Shown here: positions 15,309 through 27,660 of the stretch, piece by piece | Layout of the letters: each line of letters opens with the position of its first letter | Numbering within the stretch: the stretch's first letter is position 1 | Origin: Ptychodera flava | Taxonomy: Eukaryota > Hemichordata > Enteropneusta > Ptychoderidae | DNA: 64,000 nucleotides | Direction of reading: 5' to 3' | Assembly: GCF_041260155.1 (NCBI RefSeq) | Contig: NC_091928.1 | Span: 31,357,388-31,421,387 of the forward strand | Made by a program: the position numbers and the translations under genes | The notes under the pieces: generated by a model | Told to the model about the DNA's origin: nothing | Seen by the model: the letters and a program-made list of their open reading frames with translations, nothing else | Databases searched by the model: none

Positions 15309-15425
15309 ATGAAAGGAGCCTAAATTTTTTGTAACAATAATGATTGTTGCCGTAATTCTGACAAATCAGTACATGTTCTTTCGTTGGCAAAGTGAAACGA
15401 TCGTCTAGTTATTTTCCAATGAAAG
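15309..15425 (+). pseudogene. broken first (anchor) exon of a sulfotransferase-like gene
   Basis: Aligns with the gene 4 first exon (36036-36163): ...FVTIMIVAVILTNQYMFF... is still readable and a donor GAAAG|GTAGGG is kept in the same phase. An in-frame TAG lies six codons before the splice site (GTC TAG TTA), a TGA lies just upstream of the anchor, and the start codon is lost. No catalytic exon follows. Clearly a pseudogene. Confidence 0.75.
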
Positions 15426-16040
15426 GTAGGGTCATAAAACTTTCAGTTCATCTTCCTTCACAATTATATTGTTCTACAGACCGTATTTTCAATACAGTTT
15501 ACTGTTAACTGTGGGTGAAATGATCTATTTACACGGTTCATCTGTGTGACCAAATACATAGCCAGCCATCCCCCATCGTTCGATTTTATACCCCCTACGC
15601 TTTTCGTAGCAATCTCGCTCACAATTCTACGGTTTGGTTGGTTTGAAAGGTGTTCAATGTCCTTTGACGATGCAAAAAGCATACTTGACAGTTACACTTT
15701 ATTACGAACCAAGAAACACCCCTTCCAAGAAACGGCTTCTACATCTAAATCATGTACAAAATCCTAATTTTCAGGAACGCCTGGATATTTTGAAATACAA
15801 CTGTAGAGATTGTTAACCGTTAACCGGAAATCTTCTTAAGTCTCATCATCCAATAGTCTACGTGTGTCAAGTATGTCAACAGTGATAATACAACATGGTT
15901 ATATCAAAATATTTCATACTGGTACCATTCTTGATAGTTTTACTTCCTTAATTTTCAAGCAGTCGTCATGTACATGTGCCGTTTAAATTTGTAATCTAAT
16001 AAATTCAACACAAAAGCTTTGATTATTTAAGCAAATCAGT

Positions 16041-17950
16041 CCCAGTCATAACGTCGCGAGATTCTTCTGAGACATTGTCTAAAGACTTGATGTAATACGA
16101 ATTCAATGCTCTTTGTAAATATGGTCATTTTTCTTTCATTAATATGCAAAAATAAATATTTGTCTGATTTTTCAGGAGAACGATGAAAATAATACCTGCT
16201 GGTGTTGCAATGAATACTAAAAGTCACACTAATTTATACTCACAAAACAAGCCGTAACAACAGCCACGCATGCAACAATGACATTTATCCGAATTTCAAG
16301 CGGTAGTGTCCGATGTCAATGGGTCGTGTTGTAGTCGATGAGTACTAAGACCCACGGAAAAGAGGTCGAATGAAAGTGCATTTATATTACAGGACGGCAT
16401 AATGGAATGATTATCAAAATTCACAACTGTTTGCCTTACTTAATAAAATGATTAATTAAACTTACGAATTCGAGGCAGCTGAGCCGGAAATGCACATTTT
16501 CCATCGATTGAATCTTTGTGCGATTTGGACTCACAAGTGTCGTGGACAATCAATTTTAAAATCGCAGTTGGTCAATGATAACAATCCAGCAGATTAAAAT
16601 GTCGCCATATAATTCGAAAGATGACTCTTTGCAAAATGCCGTGCACCCGAACAGAATCATGCACAAACTTGAGCAGAAACTTCCTGCTAGATTTTCCCCC
16701 GTTGATGATAACATGTGACACTAATGGCCAATCCCCTGATTTATATTCTTGATTCGGTAAGAAAAGTTTAAGTCATTCACTTCCGACATGAATACTACCT
16801 TAATTCTCTTTGTTTTATTATTAAAGGAAACCCATTTGCCGTTTCTAACTTTTGAAAAATGTTCTAAGTAAATAATGCCTTGCAAAAACACAAAAATATA
16901 TGAGTCACTTCTTTGGAAACACTCTTTTTCCAAACATAAGTGTGTTTCGCCATTTTCACCCTATTGTATATGTAGTGCCATATAGCGGCCTTCCATTGTG
17001 CATGCTATTATTTGATGACGTAGAACTTCGTAATTGTATCACCAAGTTAGGGTGTCTTGCTGGGTAGTCTTTCTTCCTGTGAATTACTCCATAGCACAGA
17101 CCCTAATCATAGTCCCTAAATATAGGAGCAGCCTGGAGGTAGTATGAAACCTACTACCGCCATGGTTTGACAAAGTATGAAGAATTTAACGGCATACCCA
17201 CCTTTTCTTTCCTAAAGGGGTAGATATGATGATGGCGCAAAAAGTTACTTTGATATCAATGCTGGAGAAAGCAAAATGGCCTGAAGAATTCAAGAAAGCC
17301 TCTGGTGTATTCATGAAAATCATGGCTTGTGCTGTCTAGCACTACATCGTAAAGTTTCTTCTCCCAGTCTAATGGGAGGGAGAGAAGCTGTGTATGTGAT
17401 TGAGAAAATATTCAGGTCTCAGTAAGTCTCAACATTTCAGTCGTATTCAAACTAATATTCACACGAAAACTGAACGACCGATAGCGTCGTAAGCAAGTTC
17501 TCCATTCCCAACTCGCAGGCAAGGTCACATACAAATAACTGTATTTCAATTCACTTGGTGACTTTTTTTATTAAATTATATATTTTATTAAAGGATTGAG
17601 TATACACAATCATGCATTGCGGTTAAAGATGAACGTATAGAAGAACATGTAAAGGCAAAATATATTCTGACTTTCCTCATCCAAGAACGCTTAGTGATAT
17701 GCCTGTTCTGAACATAGAACCTTTGCAATACTAGAAGGAACAACGGAAAGCAAGTATACTCGTAAAAATAAAATGCGTGAGTCAGAATTTTGTCATCCAA
17801 GGGCACAATAATTATTCCTATCCAACATCCAAAATCTATAGGTCAAAAAATTAGATTTACATATTGATAGACGATAAAAACTACAAACGAGTGCGACTCA
17901 AACAACAAACACTTCACACGCAGCACACATACAAAGTCAGATTCACGGAA
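16041..17950. other. intergenic, nothing recognised
   Basis: AT-rich DNA with scattered short frames on both strands that match no family. Neither a catalytic exon for the 15.3 kb pseudogene nor clear transposon ends were seen. Confidence 0.4.
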
Positions 17951-17959
17951 GAAAGATGC

Positions 17960-19070
17960 TTGGAGCTTCGGCAAAACAAAACATTAAGACAGCAAGAAAC
18001 AGACGACAAAATATAAAAAACGCCAGAAATGGCTTAAAAATTACATTTTGCCCAAAAGATGAGACTTACATTTCGTTTTAAAAGAGTGAAGAATAGAGCA
18101 AAATTTGACATCTGCTGGTAAACTATTCCATATTTTGACACCGCTATACGTAAAACTCCTCTTAAAAATTTGAGTTCTGTGTCTTGGAATATATAATTCA
18201 TTTCTATCTACAGATCTTGTACTACGACTGTGGACGTTCTGGACACTTCTAAAAACATTCAAATAATTAGGAGCCAAATTATTTTGGACTTTGTACATCA
18301 AGACTGATTCATTAAAAACAACCTTTCTCTAAATGGTAACCAGTTTAAAACGTCGAATAAATTACGACTAGGAGTGCTAAAATCTGAGTCTAAAAGTACT
18401 CTGGCGACAGCTTTCTGTAGTCTTTCAACACGAAGTAAAAGTTTGTTGGAACAATGACCCCATATGTTAGAACAATAGTCAAAATGGGGTAAAATAAAAC
18501 AATTGTAAAATATCATCTTAGCTCTCTGAGTTAAAAAGGGACGAATACCTTTCAGATGCAGCAATTTAAAGGCTACCTTACTACAAACTGAATTTACTTG
18601 CTTTTCCAATTTAGGGTGTCGTCAATGGTTACACCCGACAATTTTTCATGGGTTACACAATCGAGCTGATCATTGCCACACATAACATTGATGTGATTTT
18701 TCGTTCTGGCTTTTTTCTGCGTTGTACCAATGACAATAACCTTAGTTTTCTGTGAATTAACACACATGCTATTTTGATCGCACCAGCGTGTGATCAGATT
18801 CATATCTCTGCTCAGCTTGGTTTCAATTTCGTTAATTTTGGGACTGATCACCTGAGCTGCTGTGTCATCAGCATACATATACATATCAGAATTTTCAGAA
18901 GCCAGAGGGAGGTCATTTATAAAAAGTAGGAACAACAGGGGCCCTAAAATAGATCCCTGCGGTACACCTGTACTGACAGGAAGAGAATCACTCAGGGTTC
19001 CATTAAAGGACACCAACTGAGTTCTGTTTGCGAGGTATGAAGTGTTAAAGCCCATTGTCTGCTCTGAACA
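17960..19070 (-). mobile_element. CR1/L2/Jockey-group non-LTR retrotransposon, 3' part, decayed
   Basis: Three minus frames in order: 19055-18594 with STGVPQGSILGPLLFLLFI and MYADDTA (RT motifs B and C, YADD box), 18609-18298 with the thumb (ILPHFDYCSNIW), and 18301-18041 with the typical tail NNLAPNYLNVF...GVKIWNSLPADVK. The frames overlap by a few bases, showing two frameshifts. It is 5' truncated in the RT and lacks the endonuclease. The last roughly 80-100 bases before 18041 would be the 3' UTR; its exact end is not clear. Confidence 0.8.
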
Positions 19071-19189
19071 ACCATAAAGTTGTTATATCACGTTATATGT
19101 AATCACCAGTTCATGATACCTGCTCAAAAGCGATGAAATGTAGAGACGTTTCATTCTCTGCAGTAACCTTAATTGGAAATTTTTCAAGA

Positions 19190-19360
19190 GGAAAAACACA
19201 GGTTTCTTTAAAAAAGTCAGTGTAGGAATTGCAGGCCCCTTGCATATCCAATGACTTTGGAAATGTACAAATATTAAGCTGATGAGAGCGGAATATGGCT
19301 CCCAAGGTGTTGAAGATTAATGACAGTGAAATTGCAATCATCCCTATTCTCGAATAGCGT
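19190..19360 (-). pseudogene. fragment of a Penelope-type RT
   Basis: Minus-strand translation with frame breaks reads DDCNFTVINLQHLGSHIP, which parallels DDFNFEIINYPHLSSNIP in PLE2, followed in both by a short block ending near a conserved GTGTAGGAAT stretch on the plus strand. It is an old, diverged relative of PLE2 next to the CR1-type relic. Confidence 0.55.
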
Positions 19361-19573
19361 TCTAGAAAGGTGATCATTAGTGTGAAAGTGGAGAAAGAGA
19401 AGAATTCGCTGATTTTGAGGTTTCCTTTATGAGAGGAAATATACTGCAATGGAAGTCATCGAACCTGCTCGTGTTCAGAGACGTGATATCATAAAACTAC
19501 ATAAAAGTAGGATAAAGTGGTAGAATAAAATGAGAAAAACACTCCTCAAACGTCTCAATTTGTTTCTTTCAAG

Positions 19574-22101
19574 TCATGTTTTAGCATATGCTAATTTCTG
19601 CTTGCTGAAAATACTTTTAGCCTTCTTAAAGATTTGAATATCATAATGCAGCGCCCTCAAAGCTTCCGGATCTGTTGAGATTTTCGTCTTCAGCGATTTG
19701 ACGATTTCCGCTTTTGTCACATTAGCATTGTGGTCATCTTTACTGTAATGGTAATTTCGTTGGTTCTGTTTTCTTCCAGCACAGAGTGTATAAAACGGTA
19801 ATTTGAAAACTCTTTCAAAGAGATGAAAGCTTGTGTCGAATTCCTCTGTTAAACCAATGACAGCAAACCACGACTCTAGATTGGCCAGGACAAATTCCAA
19901 AACCATTCCCTTTTGGTTATCGTCCATAAAGTGATCCAAAATTAGTTTGTTTCGCCACCACGGGGGAATGAGTTCAGTTGGTGGATCATCCGGGCCGCGT
20001 AATTTGTCCACAAGGCCGGTGTACTTGTTTGTGAAAAATTCTGGATTTGCCAAGAGTTGGCGAAAGAAAAAACTCCCTTGGTGTATCGCCCAATCTTTCA
20101 CGCTCAATTTACTGATATCTCGCATAACACATTGCGGTTGCTTTGAGCCCAGGCACATGTTGTACGAAGAAATGGCACGTTCTAAAGGATCCCTTATCAC
20201 CGTAAAGTAAGCGCAGGGTCTGTCAACGAAATCACAGACGGTGAAAGTGGAATCACCCACATAGCTTGTTCGCTTGTATTTATCACTCCCATTCAGAAGG
20301 CTGCCAAATATCTGTCCAGCATTCGGGTTTGCAACCAGCCTTGGAACCATCGCACCGACTTCCTCAATCGCATTAGAGAAACAGCTAGTCGTTGTTGTCC
20401 CGCCCGACTTTTGATTGTGAACAAATGCGATGGTGCAATTTTTGTAGCTGTAAGTCTCATCTAACAGCCTCCGCTCGCCATACCTTCGGTTCTTTGACCT
20501 GGTGAAGTAGTTCGGAAGAGTGTTTGACCTTATCAACCAGGGGTATAATTTTGCTATCTCATCCTTTAATATTTTTGTTGATTTTGAGTTTGCCCTTCAT
20601 TGGAAAAAGAAAAATGTGTAATTAAGCATAAGAAAACGGAAAACAAATCTTTGACGTGCCTTTCGTATCAACATTTTGCATTTGCGTATGTATGATAATG
20701 TGTCATTTATTTAATTAATGTTGCTTGTATTGTAGGTAACGCTGATTTTTAACATTGGTGTGCAAAATAGCGTTCTGTTCCTAAACGAATAGTGTTCAAA
20801 TTAGGCTCGTTTCTTTATCTCGTCGTGCAGCAAAAGGGATGTTGCGCCATCGCTTTACTGTATGGACAAAGGGTGCGGTCGAGCTAGTGTAAAAGCAAGG
20901 CTTGATTTTGGTAAGGCATTTCGCAAACTTTTGAAACGTGCAAGGGTATAATACAACAACATCAGGATACATGAAACAGACACTGAATGTGACATAATAC
21001 TATTCATCGTTATGGCTCCACATCAGCCTCTCAAGATATGATTATTGATCAAAGCTGCTAACTGTTAATGGAATAGCTGCAGCATCAAATCGCTTTGGGA
21101 AAAATCATAATATTCTATAATTTTTCCATTTTGAGAAACACTGCAGGTATTTCTAACTCAGCCCTGAAAACGAAGCTTCAACATTCAAGAAGTGGTATTG
21201 CAACAAACGTCTGATGTCACAGTACTTGCCATAAACAAAGAACAATAGCTCACGATGGCGGAACTCAAGGCAATGTATTATGAGTACAACGCACTGTTGG
21301 TATTAATCCGTTGATTAAATAGTTTTCGAAAATGACATCAAGCTTGCGTAATTGACTTGGTACCACATTCTCACTGATGTTAGGACTTCAGGTCAAATTC
21401 GCAATGTAGCACTCAGTCACTGAGTTGATGATTTTGTGTAATCCAATTTCCTGTGACACATCTTTACCGACCTTGAATCGTTTCCCAGGACCATTGTTGA
21501 CTTTATGGAACACATTAAATTTTAAAAAGGGTTTCCAACAATTTTACATCAAGTATCGTGCAGAATTGACGGTGTTGATATTGCAAAGACGGTTTCATGT
21601 TCCTTCTTAAAACAACTAAAATAATACTCGGAGTCGTGGACAAGTGAATTAAATATCTGGAGAGAGCACTGTTTCTCTGCCCATCGATTGTTCGTCTCTA
21701 TCTGTTTGTACCACTAATTTGGAGTATTACTGTCTATGAGTGTCTAGTCTTGATGTCCTGTTCATAAACCTTGCCCTAGTATTGTGAAAACCAAGCTTGG
21801 TCATGTTGGTATATGATTATTGCAGGATTAAACTGTATGTGGTTTACACGGCACATTTACTGATATCGTATGGCGAATAGACAACTGATAAAACCATATC
21901 GAAAAAAGGGTTTCTAATATCGTTTTAAAGGTTGAATGAGAAGTATGAAGTCCACCTATTGCACAAGGTCATTCCTTACCTCTGCTTAGGAAATGATGCG
22001 ATGATCTTGTCGGTTCTCTGCTCCAAAAATATGTAAGAAGATATCAAAATGAGACCAACGATCATTACTGAAAGAAAATACTTAAGATTGTTAAAAAACA
22101 T
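19574..22101 (-). CDS. sulfotransferase-like type II membrane protein, gene 3 (two exons, minus strand)
   Basis: First exon 22101-21980 (122 bp) and catalytic exon 20594-19574 join in phase 2 (donor AG|GTAAGG, acceptor AATGAAG|G) to give 380 residues. The start ATG at 22101 has A at -3 (GACCATG). Residues about 9-26 (FLSVMIVGLILISSYIFL) are the membrane anchor. KSGGTT is at 103-108 and RDPLERAISSY at 175-185. PPWWRNKLILDHFMDD and LPFYTLCAGRKQNQ are shared with genes 1 and 4. This is the only family member here on the minus strand. The 1385-bp intron shows no further gene. Its first exon and 5' flank have an inverted copy at 60.0-60.96 kb. Product inferred to act in the Golgi lumen on PAPS and an unknown acceptor. 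Confidence 0.85.
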
Positions 22102-22900
22102 GGTCGTCGAAATTTGGAAGTCGAGCTGGTACTGTTGTGTATCTATTCTGAATCAAGCGACTGCGTCGGGAATGGATAGCGTGTCTAAAACTCAGACAAC
22201 ATGGGCATTCAACAGTACAACGCTTTCTAAGTTGAATTTAGTAAAACATACAATCTAATTAATCATTTATACAGTATGTAACATTCCATCACATCTGATT
22301 CTCATTCAAACGTGAAAAGTAATTGCGTTGCTGACAAATCCCAAACAACATGGTACTTCCGATTAAGCAGTTTCCACGGACAAAACAAACACTTGTCATT
22401 TAATCTCGGGGTGATTTTACTAAAGGATATTGATTTTTGAGCTCCAAAGGAATCAATGGTTTGACATGCATACTTTCCGAAATTAGCTCAATATCCGTCT
22501 GTCGTTACAGATGACGCCACAAGTGTGTAATAACTTGATCCTCTTTTGGGGCTTCTGGTGAACAATATTTGCAAATTTAAAATCCAAAAGATTCAGTTTG
22601 TCTGACGTTTCGTGCAGAATCGGTTTACCTTTATGCTACTCATGTGTACTTTGTGGGCCTGTACGTTTTAATTGAATCCCGACGTGTAAGTAGCCTTCAA
22701 TCATTAAATTAAAATACTCAGTTGAACTATAAACATATTTCCAGAAATTATGGTATTGCCGAGTGCCTTCGACTTCTAATGTCTGCTCTAGAGAATGACT
22801 TTTTAACATCAGAAGGAATCATACGGGCTTACATAACTGTTAGCCTACAAGGTGACCTCATAATCGAGTGATTGTGTGCCTTTTTGTTTAGTTTTCTCAG
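21960..22900. repeat. duplicated block: gene 3 first exon and 5' flank
   Basis: This block reappears inverted at about 60030-60960, including the first exon and its donor site. About 22227-22640 also occurs a third time, in direct orientation, at 25146-25555. Similarity is obvious by eye over long runs, for example the stretch ending ATACGGGCTTACATAACTGT near 22851. Confidence 0.8.
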
Positions 22901-23059
22901 TTAATGCATCCTAAATTCCTGTAATGCGCTCCAGGCGTGTACAGCGCATTATTGAAAAAACAATATAAAACCGGTAAGCTGAAAGGTTATTTTGAAATAT
23001 GCAAAGAAAGTCTATGGTAAGGATGTAAAATCCGTTGGGCATGGCAATAATGTTTCTAT

Positions 23060-23190
23060 AGGTAAGCGGACGAGTAGGAGGCGGTTAACGGAATTTAACG
23101 GTACAGTTTGCCAGTAAAACTCCGAGGCCCGCAGGGCCGAGGAGTTTTATGACAAACTGTACTGTTAAATTCCGTAAACCGCCGACTACG
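23060..23190. repeat. long imperfect hairpin
   Basis: AACGGTACAGTTTG...AAAACTCC pairs with GGAGTTTT...CAAACTGTAC across a short GC-rich loop (CCGCAGGGCC). The outer arms AGGCGGTTAACGGAATTTAA and TTAAATTCCGTAAACCGCC extend it. Confidence 0.8.
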
Positions 23191-24124
23191 AGTTCGCTGA
23201 CCGTGTTATACCACGAATTTGCCGAGTTTTAGAGCCTTGTTTGCACGCCGAAAGTTTTATTTGTAATTTTAGTGCAGTGCAAGTTGAAACTTTGGCAGGA
23301 AAACATTGACGCGTTTTGACACCTTGTTGAACGAAAGTATAAAAAAAATAACCCATGATTGGATAAAACAAAGTTGACATGTGTTGCTATTGTAGTGCGA
23401 TGACGTGGTTGAGCACCTGGTTTGATTTGAATTGTATGAATTAAGTTTGATTGATTGGTTAGTTGAATGAAGTGAAAAGGTGTTTGCAGATCGACGTTAG
23501 AGCCACGCTTTGCTCATTTGGGTCGAAAACTTTTAGCAGCATACACGCAATTGCCGAGTCGCTCTACGTATATCGATATGGCGGATGAAGTACAAATGAA
23601 AGCTGTATCCGATGCACTTAAACTACCAAAGCCAAAGATGGAAAAGAAAAGTCCCCCTGTCACGCCAGTGCTAACGGCCACAATCGGAAGACCAAGCTAC
23701 ACAGCCACGTCAGAGAAAGGCACAACAGAAACTGCAAGTACAAAAAAAAAAAATACGTGTAGATCCACAATGACTGTGGTACTGCGTGTGTGTTTGCCTG
23801 TAGCTAGATTTAACTTTACCAAAGGCGACTGAAACCTCTACATTCAGTGTTGATAACTGACTTTGAAGTCTTAAATTTCAGCTTCGAATGATCATGATAA
23901 CAATAACCTTAACACTGAAGTGATATTTGCAATCAATGCCGTTATTTCACGGTGACCTGTAATTGATTTTGAGATTTACAGTCGTGCAAAATTAATTCAG
24001 TCCGGTGATTCTTTTAAAGTGTCTTTACTCTGTACTTAATGGTGAAATAAATTTCTTCTGGTATAATGTCTCGCATTTGGTTTTTTTACTCGTCGCCACG
24101 TGACTTTCTTTAGTTTAAATAGTG

Positions 24125-24275
24125 TCCATTTTTCAAGTTCTTTTGTTTAAAAGTGTCCGATTTACTAGTAAATCGGACAGTTTTTAACAAAAGAACTGTC
24201 CGATTTACTAGTAAATCGGACACTTTTAAACAAAAGAACTTGTAAATCGGACACTTTTTAAACAAAAGAAAGCCA
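24125..24275. repeat. nested palindromes built on a GTCCGATTTACTAGTAAATCGGAC unit
   Basis: The 20-bp palindrome CGATTTACTAGTAAATCG (with flanking GTC/GAC) occurs twice, separated by a TTTTTAACAAAAGAACT spacer, and a third half copy follows. Alternating AAAGTGTCCG and CTTTTGTTTAAAA blocks make a ladder that can fold several ways. Confidence 0.8.
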
Positions 24276-24579
24276 GGTGGTATATAATAAAATATTCGGT
24301 TATGGAAATTAAAGAGCATGGTTAGAACAATGGGCACGAGGCGGAGTGGTATAACTACACTTATACAACGAAAACGTAACTACCTTTGAACTCGCTATCG
24401 CCAACAATTACAGTTATAACTCAAAACAATTTCAAAATAAATTTTCATTTGAACCAATAGAATCATTTTGATCATATACGTAGTAGCTGATTGCCCATGC
24501 ACTTGTGATAAAGTGATAAAGACATTGATACAGATAAATTTATAAAACGAAATTGTATATTTTAACAGGGTAATTCTTG

Positions 24580-25063
24580 ACAGAGGTATACAGATTAATT
24601 GCAATGCTAAACTCTGCTTTCGATCTCGGTCTAATTATTTCAATATTAAGTGATTTCAGTAGCATGTCGGCTTGGAGTGGGGAGAGTATTCAAGGTTAAA
24701 GGTCAGCATAATAATGATCTGTCGCAAAAGCTTTTATTGTCAACAAAGGGTACTCTGATAAGACATGTTTCCCAGGGGGGAGTGTAGCTATCTCTTAAGG
24801 CAACACTTTTGAACAGCATTGGCATTGTGGTCTAGTTGATAGCCCTAAACAAACCGCAGAAAGATTTCATTGTAGACAGGGTATTTTCGGAAACATTTAT
24901 AAATTATTCAAAGGGTCCTGAAATTGATGTGACCCACAAATTTTACAAATGTACATCGGATTGTAATTGTGATGTACGTTACATTCATAAGAATCCAACA
25001 GACGCTTTATGTTATGTTTCAGTATCATGTCATTCTATTTTTTATCTTTGGAATGTGTTTTGA
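24580..25063 (+). repeat. duplicated block holding a conserved ORF fragment
   Basis: Aligns with the inverse of about 58740-59190. The frame 24836-25063 reads DFIVDRVFSETFINYSKGP...THKFYKCTSDCNC, and the minus-strand copy at 58.7-58.94 kb reads DFIMDRVFSVIFINNTKGP...THKFYNCTADCN. The upstream part (GECS.LL.Q) is also shared but has stops here. It could be a fragment of an unknown coding exon or of a mobile element. No family recognised. Confidence 0.5.
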
Positions 25064-25145
25064 GCCTTGTTATACCGTAATTTAGCGCCTTCATAACACC
25101 TGGATCGGATAAAAGCATCTTCTTCAGACCTTTGACAGCACGGCG

Positions 25146-25555
25146 CTTTCTAGTTGAATTTAGTAAAACATACAATCTAATTAATCATTTATACAGTATG
25201 TAACATTCCATCACATCTGATTCTCATTCAAACGTGAAAAGTAAATTGCGTTGCTGACAAATCCCAAACAATGTGGTACTTCCGATTAAGCCGTTTCCAC
25301 AGACAAAAACAAACACTTGTCATTTAATCTCGAGATGATTTTACTAAAGGATATTGATTTTTTAGCTCCAAAGGAATCAATGGTTTGAAATGCATACTTT
25401 CCGAAATTAACTCAATATTCGTCTGTCGTTACAGATGACGCCACAAGTGTGTAATAGCTTGATCCTCTTATGGGGCTACTGGTGAACAATATTTACAATT
25501 GTAAACTCCAAAAAATTCGTGCAAAAATTTCGTGCAGAATCGGTTTACCTTTTTT
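25146..25555. repeat. partial direct copy of the gene 3 5' flank
   Basis: Matches 22227-22640 with few differences (shared start TAGTTGAATTTAGTAAAACA). The copy ends where the L1/Tx1-type relic begins, so the retroelement may have inserted at, or created, this edge. Confidence 0.8.
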
Positions 25556-25559
25556 TTCT

Positions 25560-27660
25560 TTTATAAAACTAGTCACTATTTACAAAGTATCACGAAAATG
25601 ATAGGAAAAGATAATATATTGAATCAGTCTAATTATTTTCTCAAACCTCTGTAAAAATGTTACATCTTCATCATTACTTCTTAAACTTTTTTCAATTTTG
25701 AATCGTAGTACCATTTGACTTTTTACAAGATTTTCTATTTTGATGGTAGATCCTAATGTCCAATACTGATGGATACTCCATTTACCTAATAAAATCAAAA
25801 GCTGTATAATAGAGCGATCTACCTTGCTTGAAATATTTTTGAGAAGGTCAGTGAACACAATATTTTGTTCAGAGACCTCAATATCAAAGATGCATAATTT
25901 GGAAATAATTCCTGATATAAATTTCCAGCATTTTAAAGCTAGTTCACAATTTAACTATCCCTGCTCAACGGAGTCAATTTGCTTACAATTAGAATATTCC
26001 ATAGTTTCTCTTTTCTTTCAATAATACAAGTACTTGTTGCATGGAATTAATCGATGCAAAAATTTTCCACTGAAAATCTCGCAACTTAATTTCTTTAGTA
26101 ACACTTAACACATTCTTCCAGATACTATGACATCTGCTCTCAAAAGTCTTGTAACAATGTGTGATTTCTGTCTCCACTTGTTAAGTTTCGTTGTTGCCTG
26201 AATCGAATGTCGCTGTATTAGTTTATTGTAGAGTAACTTACATGTTAATTTATGTACTGGAGTCCTGTTCCCATTAATGAGAACACTGTAGCTATCATTG
26301 GCAGGCATAACAACATAAAAAAATTTCACTCGGTTAGCCCGCTGGTAAGTCAGTGGTGTATTAGCTAACTTATCACCTTTGTTGGCTAAACACCATGCAT
26401 TTACAATGTTGACATAAAAATCTTGGTAAAAAGGAAAATATATTTTCTGGCAACGAGCGCCAAAAGTCATGTTGCTGTACAATTGTTGACGTGTTATCTA
26501 AATGAATATATGAAAGTGGAAGAGCTGACCAAGTTGCATCATTGCTACAAAATATTCGTTTTACCCACATTACCTGTTGAGCTTGGACCTGACATTTAAC
26601 ATGAACGTGTCTTAGACCTCGAACACAGTAATCACTCACAAAAACATTTTGAGATACGACGTTTTCTGCTGACAAAGCTGTCAACAAGGTCCTGAGTGCG
26701 TGTACAAACATGCTCAGGCATTGCGATAACCGACGAAAGGTAAAGTATTTTAGAAACGGCCAAAGCTTTTGTCACTAAAAACCTCCACTAGACGGTCAAA
26801 TGCCTACAAGACCAAGAGTTTAATACATTCTCTAGGGCCTTCACTTTTGAATTCCAGTTTAACAGCTGACACAACTCCTCCTCGTATCCAAAATGAACTC
26901 CTAAATTTTTTACTGGGTTAGAAGTCCATTGTATCTGTCCAAATATATCATGGCTATTTTGAAGACAACCAAGCCATATGGCTTTTGTCTTTTTCTCACT
27001 GAGTCTCAGCCCACTGAGGCGATCAAACATATCCGTGACAGTTAAAAGTCTATGGATAGGTTAATTAAGAAAAAAAATAGTTGTATCATCAGCCAATAAC
27101 GATATCTTTGCTTCTTTCTCTCCGTCAATACCAGGGAGAGTAATCCCTTGATTTCATTGTCATGTCTGACTTTACGAGCCAAAGTCTCTATGGCTAAAAG
27201 ATATAACTTCTCTGATAGCGAGCAGCCTTGTCTGACACCACGCTTTAAACCAAAATAACTAGAACACCAACCCTTCCGGCTTTGGCTATCTGTATAAAGA
27301 GTCTTCACCCATCTCTTAAAGGAAGCTCCGAAATTGAAGCGTGTTAATACTTCTTGCATATTACTGAAATTTACACTGTCAAAAGCTTTTTCAAAATCGA
27401 CTTAAATAACAGCTCCTTTTCGCTTATGTCTTTTCAAAATATGGAATATATCAGAAATGAGTCTCATACTCTCACCGATAAAGCGTCCCTTAATGTACCG
27501 TGTTTTGTCGCTATGGATAAACTTAGCAAAACTTTGCTTAAACGAATAGAGAGGGCCTTCACTGCAAATTCTTCTAGCTCTCCGGCAAGCTAAATCCGTG
27601 CTAAATTCGTACCGGTTTATTTGTCGCTGAACGGATTGCTTCATTTTCCCTAAATTGGCT
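25560..27660 (-). mobile_element. L1/Tx1-group LINE relic, minus strand
   Basis: Successive minus frames, broken by stops and frameshifts, follow the order of an L1/Tx1-type ORF2: 27644-27402 (DKTRYIKGRFIGESMRLISD), 27359-27042 (RWVKTLYTDSQ then FGLKRGVRQGCSLSEKLYLL), 27030-26788 (FDRLSGLRLSEKKTKAIWLG), 26711-26105 (SNDATWSALPLSYI, then NKLTCKLLYNKLIQR-like tail) and 25858-25580 (LLILLGKWSIHQYW). The endonuclease and the start of the RT are missing, so it is a 5'-truncated, inactive copy. Confidence 0.75.

Larger units (their letters stand above)
12505..16040 (+). repeat. decayed copy of the gene 4 5' region (flank, first exon, intron part)
   Basis: 12505-13345 aligns by eye with 35050-35830, and 15150-16040 with 35850-36780, at visibly reduced identity. 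The break between them is filled by the Penelope element PLE2. The copy includes a broken first exon (15309-15425) and intron sequence, but similarity stops near 16040, before a catalytic exon. None follows on this strand. It is therefore an old partial duplicate of a sulfotransferase-like gene. Confidence 0.7.
22901..24579. other. insert-rich spacer with hairpins
   Basis: Contains a strong hairpin at 23060-23190 and the nested palindromes at 24125-24275 listed separately. GTTATACCAC near 23205 and its inverse GTGGTATAAC near 24340 could be the ends of one roughly 1.1 kb element, since this stretch is absent from the inverted duplicate at 59-60 kb. The open frame at 23518-23832 has no recognisable domain. 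Confidence 0.4.

Noticed and set aside
19276..19300. CTGATGAGAGCGGAA resembling a hammerhead core
   Set aside because: It lies inside a Penelope RT coding relic on the opposite strand and lacks GAAA with stem III.
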